DNA from: an uncultured Prevotellaceae bacterium
GTDB taxonomy: Bacteria; Bacteroidota; Bacteroidia; Bacteroidales; Bacteroidaceae
Length of the DNA stretch: 64,000 nt
Assembly (NCBI GenBank): GCA_937910905.1
Contig: CALEPV010000093.1
Span: forward strand, 1 to 64,000
Direction of reading: 5' to 3'
How positions within the stretch are numbered: position 1 is the stretch's first letter; each line of letters begins with the position of its first letter. Shown here in pieces: positions 52,545 through 61,200 of the stretch. A program made the translations under genes and the position numbers. Under the pieces are notes generated by a model. The model saw only the letters and a program-made list of their open reading frames with translations. It was not told where the DNA came from and did not search any database.

Positions 52545-53235
52545 TTGGATGTTCCAGCCTGCACAATGGCTGCGCACATGGCCGCTCACGCTCCTGCTCT
52601 TCGTACTGGCGACAACCGCCGTGGCAGAGCAGATAGACAGCATCTACACGCAGGAAGTCAAGGAGAGCCGCTACGACATGCGCGTACACCGCTACCGCAA
52701 GCACTGGGCAGCGCTGATACCCACGCAGTACGTCATACAGAATGCAGGCAACATGGGCTTCCTCTCGGCTGGCATCGGCTGGGACTACGGATGCCGCCGA
52801 CAGTGGGAGACCGACCTACTCTTCGGCATCATACCACGCCACCAGGCCACACGCGCCAAGCTCACCATGACCGTGAAGGAGAACTACATACCGTGGAGCT
52901 TCAACATGAAACGCGGCTTCAGCCTGGAGCCTCTCACGGCCAGTATCTACCTGAACACTGTCTACGGCCACGAGTTCTGGAACACCCAGCCCTCACGCTA
53001 TCCCGACAGCTACTACGACTTCATGTCGACCAAGTTCCGTCTCAATGCAGCTCTGGGTCAACGCTTCACGTGGCAGATACCACAGGAGAAGCGCCGTGGT
53101 CTGGCACGTAGCATCACCGTGTTCTACGAGCTCAGCTCCTGCGACTTGTACATTCGTTCCATGATTGTGGACCACTACGTCAAACTGCGCGACATCCTGG
53201 GCCTCTCCCTGGGCATCAAGCTGCAGAACCTGTAA
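52519..53235 (+). CDS. Exported beta-barrel-like protein of unknown function
   Basis: A 238-residue protein with a signal peptide (hydrophobic core PLTLLLFVLATTAVA). Beyond it, alternating hydrophobic/aromatic strands occur throughout (AALIPTQYVIQNAGNMGFLS, GIGWDYGCRRQWETDLLFG, LTASIYLNTVYGHEFW), and the chain ends LGLSLGIKLQNL, consistent with an 8- to 10-strand outer-membrane barrel. I do not recognise the family. The ATG at 52519 overlaps the phosphoesterase stop; ATG 52549 is an alternative start that still keeps the signal peptide. It may anchor or support the phosphoesterase at the outer membrane, which is inference from gene order. Confidence 0.72.
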   Translation: MKQKSLNSSWMFQPAQWLRTWPLTLLLFVLATTAVAEQIDSIYTQEVKESRYDMRVHRYRKHWAALIPTQYVIQNAGNMGFLSAGIGWDYGCRRQWETDLLFGIIPRHQATRAKLTMTVKENYIPWSFNMKRGFSLEPLTASIYLNTVYGHEFWNTQPSRYPDSYYDFMSTKFRLNAALGQRFTWQIPQEKRRGLARSITVFYELSSCDLYIRSMIVDHYVKLRDILGLSLGIKLQNL

Positions 53236-53266
53236 GTGATTCACTACAGAAGCTTTCATTTACAGG

Positions 53267-53304
53267 ATGCCCCGAAGGGGCAATAAGCTACCTCTTCGGG
53301 GCAT
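53267..53304. terminator. Terminator between convergent genes
   Basis: ATGCCCCGAAG (53267-53277) pairs perfectly with CTTCGGGGCAT (53294-53304). TTGTTTTTAT follows shortly, giving a weak U-tract for the plus strand. Confidence 0.7.
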
Positions 53305-53338
53305 AAGACCTTGTTTTTATAGTACTGGCGTGTGCCTG

Positions 53339-54034
53339 CTAGTCCTTTAGGGAGTAGACCACCGTCGTCACCACGCGCAGTTTCTTGACGTGCGGAGTGT
53401 AGTCATCACGGTCATCGATTGAGAAGTAGCCCTGATCAGCACGAACTATCTTGTTCAGTGTGGAGTGGCTGTTCTTGGCGAACTGCTTGGCGGTGTTCTC
53501 AGCATTGGCAATCGCCTCCTCCATCATCTGCGGCTTCATCTCCTGAAACGACGTGTAGGTGTACTCCGTCCGACCCTCGCTGAAGGCGATTCCGCGATTG
53601 AGCAGCTCACCCTTCTGGTCTATCATATCATTGACCTTGGCCACATCCGTCGACACCACTATCACAGATGCTGTGACAATATAGCGGTAATCGGGCTTCT
53701 TGTCGCGCCAATAGTCATCATCGAGGTCGTTGACATCGGGGGCGCAAAGGCTTATGTCATCCTCTAAGATGCCACCAGCCGTTAGGAACTCCTTGACTGT
53801 CTGCTGCATCGCACGAATCTGTGTGTAGAGCTGCGCGAGGTCATTGCCCGTAGCTCTGACTATGATAGGCCAAGTCACCTTATTGGCCTCCACCTCCCGC
53901 TCCGAGAGGCCCTTGACCTCCACCCGACGATCCTTATCTACAAAGTTGTCTATGCCCGACTTGAGGCACAGGCCCAAAACGATGATGCTCGCGGCTACAA
54001 GTGCGGCCGCAATGATGCTTTTGTTGTCTTTCAT
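53339..54034 (-). CDS. SIMPL (DUF541) domain protein
   Basis: A 231-residue membrane-anchored or periplasmic protein: short Lys-rich start, one hydrophobic helix (SIIAAALVAASIIVLGLCL), then a SIMPL domain with RRVEVKGLSEREVEANKVTWPI, VTASVIVVSTDVAKVNDMI, and EEAIANAENTAKQFAKNSHSTL. The family resembles BP26/OMP28 and forms ring assemblies in some bacteria; function unclear. The start at 54034 is favoured over 54097, since the extension overlaps the DUF4293 gene and lacks export features. Confidence 0.86.
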   Translation of the reverse strand: MKDNKSIIAAALVAASIIVLGLCLKSGIDNFVDKDRRVEVKGLSEREVEANKVTWPIIVRATGNDLAQLYTQIRAMQQTVKEFLTAGGILEDDISLCAPDVNDLDDDYWRDKKPDYRYIVTASVIVVSTDVAKVNDMIDQKGELLNRGIAFSEGRTEYTYTSFQEMKPQMMEEAIANAENTAKQFAKNSHSTLNKIVRADQGYFSIDDRDDYTPHVKKLRVVTTVVYSLKD

Positions 54035-54059
54035 TGATAACTGAAGGGAATTAAAGTTG

Positions 54060-54512
54060 TTAGCGTAGCCTGTCGAGTGAGCGCACCAATGCCTCATCGC
54101 GTATGATGCCGCGGAAGGCCAGATAACCGCAGATGCAGGCCACAGCAGGGAAGCCTGCCCACAGTGTGGGCATGAAGTCGTAGTCGAAATTGGCGATCAG
54201 CAGGGCATATACAATGTACCACCCCACAACAAACAGGTTGCACAGCATAACCAGACGGCCCTGTACAGGACGGTGGCGATAGAGGCCTATAGCGGTGCCA
54301 TAGCCCAACGTGACAAGCACCAGCAGCACAAATAGCGCCCACGGAGTGAACACATGAGCGTGGTCAGGCTCCATCGATACCCACATGTTGAACATTGTGG
54401 CAGCTGTCTCAGCCGTCTCTCCGTCGGTGAGCACACCCACTGGCAGGCACAGACATGCAAAGCACAGAGCTGCTGCCGCCAGCAGATATAAGGTCTGTAT
54501 ACGCTGGAGCAT
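54060..54512 (-). CDS. DUF4293 membrane protein
   Basis: A 150-residue inner-membrane protein with four hydrophobic segments. It opens MLQRIQTLYLLAAAALCFAC and includes RPVQGRLVMLCNLFVVGWYI, the pattern of Bacteroidetes DUF4293, which usually lies beside rpoZ as it does here (6 bases away). Function is unknown. Confidence 0.82.
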   Translation of the reverse strand: MLQRIQTLYLLAAAALCFACLCLPVGVLTDGETAETAATMFNMWVSMEPDHAHVFTPWALFVLLVLVTLGYGTAIGLYRHRPVQGRLVMLCNLFVVGWYIVYALLIANFDYDFMPTLWAGFPAVACICGYLAFRGIIRDEALVRSLDRLR

Positions 54513-54518
54513 AGTGTA

Positions 54519-54857
54519 TCAGATGTCGGCGTTCTCTATCTCCTTGGCAGGATTGCGGAAGTATACCTTGCCCTCGCGGAACTCCTGTGTGGCGATGAGC
54601 GATGGCTTCGGCAGCTTCTCGTAGAAGCGGCTGATCTCAATCTGCTCGCGGTTCTCGAACACCTCGTCCAGGTTGTCGCTGGTAGAAGCGAACTCCTGCA
54701 GCTTCTTGCTGAGCTCAGTCTTCAAGTCTACGCTGATCTGGTTAGCACGCTTGGCAATGATAGCCACGCTCTCGTAGATATTACCTGTATCCTCGCAGAG
54801 CTCCATGATGTTCTGCGTCACTGTGTTGTTAGGTGCTGTTGTCTTTTTGTAATCCAT
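54519..54857 (-). CDS. rpoZ: RNA polymerase omega subunit
   Basis: A 112-residue Bacteroidetes-type omega/Rpb6 protein. The core segment NIYESVAIIAKRANQISVDLK matches the conserved omega helix pattern that wraps the beta' C-terminus, and the C-terminal FREGKVYFRNPAKEIENADI is lineage-typical. Gene order bamD-rpoZ-DUF4293 is the common Bacteroidales arrangement, which strengthens the call. Confidence 0.88.
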   Translation of the reverse strand: MDYKKTTAPNNTVTQNIMELCEDTGNIYESVAIIAKRANQISVDLKTELSKKLQEFASTSDNLDEVFENREQIEISRFYEKLPKPSLIATQEFREGKVYFRNPAKEIENADI

Positions 54858-54903
54858 ATCGTGAGAATTTATTTGTATCCTTGTGATTCGATGCGGCGGT
54901 GTG

Positions 54904-55755
54904 CTATTCGTCCTCTATTGGCAGGCCTTTCAGCGCGCGCTGGCTGCGGTTGAAGTAGCCCTCGGCCTCGGACAGGTGCTCCGACTCCGGGAACTCGCCC
55001 TTGAAGGCATAGTACTCATCTATCGTCTCGCGGAAGCGCTCAGCCTTGCGTTCCTCCACACTCTGACGCGCCAGATAGTAGCGCGAGCGGAGTATCAGTA
55101 TGGAAAACTGCTCGCGGCGATGTTCGGTGGCGTATGGGTAGTCGCGCAGGGCGTTGTTGGCCGTGACGATACATGCCTCATAGTTGGAGCCGCCGTATGC
55201 GCAGTTGATCATGTACGAGCCCAGGTCGTAGTAAAGCTTGGCTGAGCGGTATTCCTTCTCCAATAGGTGGTCCTGCAGTTCTGCTATCATCTCCTCAGCA
55301 CGCTCACGCAGAGGCGAAGTGCTGCGTTGCTCAACAAAGCTCTGCAGCTCGGTCAGTGCCTGACGTGTGGTGGCTTGGTCCAACCGAGGGTCGTTGACAC
55401 TGTTGTAGAGAGCCTGACAGCTGTAGAAATGAGCCTGTGCAGCGTACACGCCACGCGGATGACTCATATAGTAGCGCTTGAAGTAGGCCGATGCCGACAG
55501 GTTGTCGCCCTGCATCATCGTGCTCATGCCCAGCATATAGAGACATTCCTCAGCGTAGCCGGTGCCCTTCATTCCGGGCAACAGTTCGCTGAGCAGGTCG
55601 ACCGCATGCGTATACTGACCCTTGACGAAGCAGGCCTTGGCCATCTCGTACTTGTACTCAGCATCTCCATGCTTCAACACTGTGTTGTACTCGCCACAGC
55701 CCGTGAGCCACAACGTGAGCACAGCGAGCAGCAGTGATATGAGCGATTTCTTCAT
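54904..55755 (-). CDS. bamD: Outer-membrane assembly lipoprotein BamD
   Basis: A 283-residue lipoprotein with signal ending LTGC (Cys20), followed by GEYNTVLKHGDAEYKYEMA and repeated TPR-like helical pairs (CFVKGQYTHAVDLLSELL, ECLYMLGMSTMMQGDNLSASAYFKRY). It is a core partner of BamA in inserting beta-barrel proteins. The C-terminus is rich in charged residues, as usual. A consensus promoter precedes it (55777-55807), so bamD, rpoZ, DUF4293 and SIMPL are probably co-transcribed. Confidence 0.9.
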   Translation of the reverse strand: MKKSLISLLLAVLTLWLTGCGEYNTVLKHGDAEYKYEMAKACFVKGQYTHAVDLLSELLPGMKGTGYAEECLYMLGMSTMMQGDNLSASAYFKRYYMSHPRGVYAAQAHFYSCQALYNSVNDPRLDQATTRQALTELQSFVEQRSTSPLRERAEEMIAELQDHLLEKEYRSAKLYYDLGSYMINCAYGGSNYEACIVTANNALRDYPYATEHRREQFSILILRSRYYLARQSVEERKAERFRETIDEYYAFKGEFPESEHLSEAEGYFNRSQRALKGLPIEDE

Positions 55756-55776
55756 GTCTCAATCCTAAAGTGGCTG

Positions 55777-55807
55777 CAAAGGTAGCCATTTGCAGCGACA
55801 CAGCCAA
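55777..55807 (-). promoter_or_regulatory. Promoter of bamD
   Basis: Minus strand TTG (complement of 55805-55807), 20 bases, TACCTTTG (complement of 55777-55784), 22 bases before the ATG. Confidence 0.7.
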
Positions 55808-55860
55808 GCCTCGCAACAGAATTACACGGTTTTTAACGGTACTAAAGGTACCGCTGTGCA

Positions 55861-56334
55861 CTATTTTTTGAAATAGTATATGAAGGTAGCCGTTCCCTCC
55901 AATGCCTTCTTGCCGGTCTCCTTGATTTCTATGGTGAAGCGTATGCTCATCTTGATTGCACCGCGCAGGTTGGCCAGTTCCTCCAGCTTTGTGGTGAGGC
56001 GCACACTCTGTCCGCTGAGCACGGGCTGCCCGAACTTCATCTTGTCCATACCGTAGTTCACCAGACGCTCGAGGTTGTTCACCTGTATGATCTGATCCCA
56101 CAGATATGGCAGCAGGGAGAGCGTCAGATAGCCGTGTGCTATGGTCTGACCGAATGGGCTCTCGGTCTTGCAGCGCTCCTCATCCACATGAATCCACTGG
56201 TGGTCCAGCGTGGCGTCGGCAAACAGATTGATTCGCTCCTGGTCAACAACGAGCCAGTCGCTATCGCCTATATGCTGTCCAAGATATTGCTCAAAGTCTT
56301 CGTAACGGTTGATAACTACTTTGTCCATGTCCAT
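55861..56334 (-). CDS. MaoC-like hot-dog dehydratase
   Basis: A 157-residue cytosolic hydratase of the R-specific enoyl-CoA type. The hydratase motif is in NLFADATLDHQWIHVDEERC, with the catalytic Asp-His pair, then SPFGQTIAHGYLTLSLLPYL. The substrate is probably a 3-hydroxyacyl-CoA or -ACP. The start is at 56334 or at the second Met, 56328. A CAAAGGTA (-7 on this strand) lies at 56367-56374. It is divergent from kdsA. Confidence 0.9.
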   Translation of the reverse strand: MDMDKVVINRYEDFEQYLGQHIGDSDWLVVDQERINLFADATLDHQWIHVDEERCKTESPFGQTIAHGYLTLSLLPYLWDQIIQVNNLERLVNYGMDKMKFGQPVLSGQSVRLTTKLEELANLRGAIKMSIRFTIEIKETGKKALEGTATFIYYFKK

Positions 56335-56470
56335 GTATTTTATTCGTTATTATACGTATCAGTTGTCAAAGGTATGGAGAATTGGCCTATTCTGCGATGT
56401 ATTTTAGCAAAAAGTTGATGCGGCACGCATAAAATAATGATATGAGGCCTGCGACTGCACGATTATTTTG

Positions 56471-56478
56471 TACTTTTG
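56471..56478 (+). promoter_or_regulatory. -7 box of the kdsA operon
   Basis: TACTTTTG, 25 bases before the kdsA ATG. No good -33 match at standard spacing. Confidence 0.5.
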
Positions 56479-56502
56479 CCCGATACTTTAAGACCTTGAC
56501 CC

Positions 56503-57261
56503 ATGAACATGCAACCGATATTCATTGCCGGTCCCTGCGTCATTGAGAGCATGGAGGTGCTCGATGTGGTGGCAACAGAGCTGGTACGCCTGCGCGACAA
56601 GCTGGGCATAGAGATATTCTTCAAGGCGTCGTTTGACAAGGCCAACCGCACCAGCCTCAGCAGCTATCGCGGCCCTGGTTTGGAGCGCGGCCTGCAGATG
56701 CTGGCCGATGTAAAGGCAAAGCACGGGTTGCCACTGCTGACCGACATACACGAGGCCTACCAGACAGCACCTGCGGCAGAGGTGGTGGATGTGCTGCAGA
56801 TACCGGCCTTCCTGTGCCGCCAGACCGACCTGCTGGTAGCTGCGGCCAAGACGGGACGCACCGTGAACATCAAGAAAGCACAGTTTCTGTCGGGGCTTGA
56901 CATGCAGTACCCCGTGGAGAAATGCCGCGAGAGCGGAGCCACCGACGTATGGCTCACCGAGCGCGGCAACAGCTTCGGCTACAACAACCTCGTGGTCGAC
57001 TTCCGCAACCTGCCCGACATGGCTCGCTTCACGCCGCGCGTAATCATGGACTGCACACACAGCGTGCAGCGCCCCGGAGCCGCTGGAGGCAAGACAGGCG
57101 GCAACCGCGAGTATGTACCGGCCATGGCTCTGGCAGCCAAAGCTTTCGGTGCTACTGGCTATTTCTTCGAGACACACCCCGACCCCGAACACGCCCTCAG
57201 CGACGGCCCCAACATGCTCTACCTGCATGACCTCGAAGGCGTAATACGTTCATTGATATAA
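56503..57261 (+). CDS. kdsA: 3-deoxy-8-phosphooctulonate (Kdo-8-P) synthase
   Basis: Condenses arabinose 5-phosphate with PEP to Kdo-8-phosphate for the lipopolysaccharide inner core. The 252-residue chain opens with FIAGPCVIES, then FKASFDKANRTS, the PEP site KKAQFLSG and the phosphate-binding end TGGNREYVPAMALAA and FFETHPDPEHALSDGPNML. It is 3 bases from kdsD, so the two consecutive steps are encoded together. Confidence 0.96.
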   Translation: MNMQPIFIAGPCVIESMEVLDVVATELVRLRDKLGIEIFFKASFDKANRTSLSSYRGPGLERGLQMLADVKAKHGLPLLTDIHEAYQTAPAAEVVDVLQIPAFLCRQTDLLVAAAKTGRTVNIKKAQFLSGLDMQYPVEKCRESGATDVWLTERGNSFGYNNLVVDFRNLPDMARFTPRVIMDCTHSVQRPGAAGGKTGGNREYVPAMALAAKAFGATGYFFETHPDPEHALSDGPNMLYLHDLEGVIRSLI

Positions 57262-57264
57262 CTT

Positions 57265-58224
57265 ATGGTTAACAATATAGACGTGCGGCAAGTAGCCGCT
57301 CACTGCCTGACAGAAGAGGCGGCAGCCATTCAGAGCCTGCTGCCACAGCTTGATGAGCAATTGGACAGGGCTGTGGAGCTGATGTACCACTGTACCGGCA
57401 AGGTCATAGTGACCGGCGTGGGCAAGAGCGGACACATCGGAGCCAAGATAGCAGCTACGCTGGCCAGCACCGGCACACCAGCCTTCTTCATCAACCCGCT
57501 GGATATATACCACGGTGACCTCGGAGTCATCACCCCCCAGGATGTGATGCTGGCCCTGTCCAACAGCGGACAGACCGACGAGCTGTTGCGCTTCGTGCCG
57601 TACCTCAAGGAGCATCACATAGTGCTCATCGGCATGACCAGCAACCCGCAGTCGCTGCTGGCACGCTACTCCGATGTGCATCTCACCGTCAACGTGCGAC
57701 AGGAAGCGTGCCCTCTGAACCTTGCTCCGACATCCAGCACCACAGCCCAGTTGGCGCTGGGCGATGCGCTGGCATGTGCCCTGATGGAGGTGCGGCACTT
57801 CCGCGCCCGCGACTTCGCGCAGTTCCACCCGGGCGGCTCGCTGGGCCGACGCCTGCTGACCACGGCACGCGACGTGATGCGTACCGACAACCTGCCTGTG
57901 CTGGCACCCTCGACACCGCTGCCCGATGCCATAGTGAGCGTCAGCGAAAGCAAGCTGGGACTGGTGGTGGCTGTGGACAACGACAGCGTGGTGGGCATAC
58001 TGACCGACGGCGATGTGCGCCGTGCCATGCAGCGGTTGCGCGAGGAATTCTTCAACGTACAGCTGAAGGATGTTATGACACTGCAGCCCAAGTGCGTGCG
58101 GCCCGACACCAAGCTGGCCGACATACAGCACCTGCTGCACCGCAACAAGATACATGCCGTGCTGGTCACCGACGACCATCACCATCTGCTGGGCATCGTG
58201 GACAGCTTCCGCTGCGCCGTCTGA
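57265..58224 (+). CDS. kdsD: Arabinose-5-phosphate isomerase
   Basis: Converts ribulose 5-phosphate to arabinose 5-phosphate, the KdsA substrate. The 319 residues comprise a SIS domain (TGVGKSGHIGAKIAATLASTG, LALSNSGQTDELL, HPGGSLGRRL) and two C-terminal CBS domains (DAIVSVSESKLGLVVAVDN, and KIHAVLVTDDHHHLLGIVDS). This is the KdsD/KpsF/GutQ layout; the kdsA linkage selects KdsD. The next gene begins 41 bases downstream. Confidence 0.94.
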   Translation: MVNNIDVRQVAAHCLTEEAAAIQSLLPQLDEQLDRAVELMYHCTGKVIVTGVGKSGHIGAKIAATLASTGTPAFFINPLDIYHGDLGVITPQDVMLALSNSGQTDELLRFVPYLKEHHIVLIGMTSNPQSLLARYSDVHLTVNVRQEACPLNLAPTSSTTAQLALGDALACALMEVRHFRARDFAQFHPGGSLGRRLLTTARDVMRTDNLPVLAPSTPLPDAIVSVSESKLGLVVAVDNDSVVGILTDGDVRRAMQRLREEFFNVQLKDVMTLQPKCVRPDTKLADIQHLLHRNKIHAVLVTDDHHHLLGIVDSFRCAV

Positions 58225-58265
58225 CCATAAATACAAACGCTTACTTACCTTCCACGCTAATAGGT

Positions 58266-61200
58266 ATGAAACACACTCTTCGCCTACTGATAGCATTCGC
58301 CATCGCAACCCTGACACTTGCCGTACAGCCTGCACGCGCAGAGCGAATGCACAACGACTACTTCTTCAAGTTCGTAACATCCACCGACGGGCTGGCCGCA
58401 TCGCAGGTCAATGCTATATGCAAGGACCGGCAGGGCTACGTGTGGTTCGGCACATCCAACGGTCTGAGCCGCTTCGACGGCTACAGCATCGTGAACTTCT
58501 ACTCCGACTACACCAGCAACTCGGCCCTGCCCGACGGCTACATCGAGACCATACAGGAAGACCACGAGGGTCTGCTGTGGATAGGCACAGCCAGCGGATA
58601 TGTGGTATTCGACCCGATACATGAAATCTTCGACCGCAGTGTGCAGCAGCGCCTGATGAAGATTTCGGGCAGCGACGTGCCGTCGCTCATCTACATCGAC
58701 AATCGCAAGAATATGTGGATAGCCGTGGATGGCAAGGGTCTCTTCTTCTATAAGACATCAATGGACTTGGTGTACGAGTTCTCGCAGACAGGCCTCAGTC
58801 CCGACATACCGCAGGCACGCATCACCGGCATCTGCAATTCGCAGGAGGGCGTGGCCGTGGCCTTCGAGAACGGCACAGTGTGCTGCATCAACAGCGAGTC
58901 GCGCACCGTGGAGTGGATTAACAACGTGCTGGCCAAGAAGAACATTGCCCGCGACAACTTCCGCATCTGTCTGAGCAACAACCGCGACATCTTCCTCTAC
59001 AGCCCCAACACATCGTACATCTACGACGCACAGACGCTGACGTGGCACACATCGCTTGCTGAACTGGCCGCGTCGTGGGGAAGCTCATGGCGCATGGGCG
59101 ATGCCGTGATAACAGACGTCAAGGAAGATCTGAACCACTTCGTGTGGATTACCACCGACCGCACTGGCATCCTGCTGCTGGACATCGAGAGCCGGCTGTT
59201 CCGCCGACACCTTCTGCATACGACCGATCAGCGTTCACTCCCCACCAACAACATACAGTCGCTCTACATCGACGACTCCAACCTGCTGTGGGTAGGCACC
59301 AAGCGCTTTGGCGTGGCCTACTGGGGATTCAGCATCTACCGTTTCCTGCTGGAGCGTGTGGCCGACATCAACGGCATCACCGAGGACGTGCAGGACAACC
59401 TATGGCTGGCCACCAACAACCGCGGACTGATATGCCGCTCCACGCAGGACACCACCTACACCGTGTTCGACCGTCGTCAGGGACTGTCCGACGACAACTT
59501 CTCGTGCGTACTGGCCGCCAAGGACGGCAGCATCTGGGCGGGCTCGAACCGCTACGGCCTCAACTGCATGAGAGGCTCTTCGGTCACCACGCTGCGCCAT
59601 GAGGCGGGCAAGGCCAACACGCTGGCCTCTGATGACGTGCTGGCACTGGCCGAGGACCGCAACGGCAACATCTGGATAGCCACCAACGGAGGCGGCCTGC
59701 AGTGCTACAACACACGCCGCGGCACCTTCGCCAACTTCACCACTGGCAACAACCGTATGCCCAGCAACGTGGTGACATCGCTCTTCATCAAGGGCAACAA
59801 TGTGGTGGCCGGCACATCCAATGGCCTAGCTGTCATCAACCTCTCGTCCAACAAGGTAGAGATATTCCAGGGCACGCGCTCAGGCAATAAGCAGTTTTCC
59901 AACCCGTATATCACGCAGGTGCTCATCGACAGCCGCGACCTAATATGGATAGGTACGCGCGACGGGCTGAACCTGCTCGATACCAAGAACGACATCGTGC
60001 AAATCTTCGGGCACGCCGAGGGCATACCGAACAACATGATATGCGGTCTGGCTGAGGACGGCTACAAGCACATCTGGGTGACTACGGCAGGCGGTGTGTG
60101 CCGCCTTGTGCCGCAGGCTGCCCAGACGGGCGACCGCGAGTACAGCGCCTACGTGTACAACTACAGCGAAAGCGATGGTCTGCAGCGTGCGGAGTTCAAC
60201 CCCGGCGCCATCTGCTCCACACGCCAGGGCTCGGTGTACATGGGCGGTGCCAACGGCCTGAACTGGATCAACATCGGTGAGACCGAGGCCAAGAACACTG
60301 AGACCAAGGTGATGTTTACCAGCCTGCTGTTCCACGACCAGCGCATCCCTGTGGGAGAGTCCATAATGGACCGCGTCATACTCACCAAGGACATCAACAG
60401 CCTTATCACCCTTTCCCTGCCGCCCAACATCAACAGCTTCGCCATAGCCATGTCGGTGAGCAACTACTACCGCGGCGACCACCCGCAGTTCATCTACATG
60501 CTCGAAGGGCGCGACCCACAGTGGCATCCTGGCGACCCGCTGATGCACGGCGTGCAGTTCAACGATCTGCGGCCGGGCCACTACATACTACACGTCAAGG
60601 CCGTGACCGACGAGGGCACCATGAGCCAGCAAGAGCACACGCTGGAGATTATCATCGAGCGTCCGTGGTGGATGCGCTGGTGGGCTATAGCACTCTACGT
60701 GCTGGCCGCCATTGCCGTGCTGGCCATGTTCCGTTGGTTCATCCCCTGGCTTCACAAGCTGTTTGTGCAGGGCAAGAAGGAGCGTGACCTGTTCCGCCAG
60801 CGCGCCGAGGCCCTCAACGGCGTGGTGGCTACGCTGATTGCGCCCATCGCCAAGGTTACCAACCAGGTGAACCAGCTCACCCCGCTACTCACCACACCCG
60901 AGCAGCACGACATAGCCGACAACATACTGCACATCGAGAAGCATCTGCTGGAGGAGTTGCGCGAGGTGCGCAACGATGACATCAGCGCCCTGCTGCCACC
61001 CGAGCTGCAGATGCGTCCTAAGACTAACGAGCAGGATGCCGCAGCCGAGGATGCCGAGGCAGAGCTGGCCGACGAACAGAACGAAGGCACAGAGGGAGTG
61101 GGTGCCGACGACAATGGCTACAGCTACGGACTGGCCGCGCGCTCACGCAAGGCCCTGCGCATAGTGTACCTCGTGGATGGCGACCAGGACATTGCCGACT

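Noticed and set aside
57708..58265. N-terminal extension of the AraC regulator frame into kdsD
   Set aside because: The 186 extra codons overlap kdsD in another register. The ATG at 58266 gives a normal signal peptide.
57250..58335. A 361-codon minus-strand frame opposite kdsD
   Set aside because: Shadow of a well-identified gene, with no motif.
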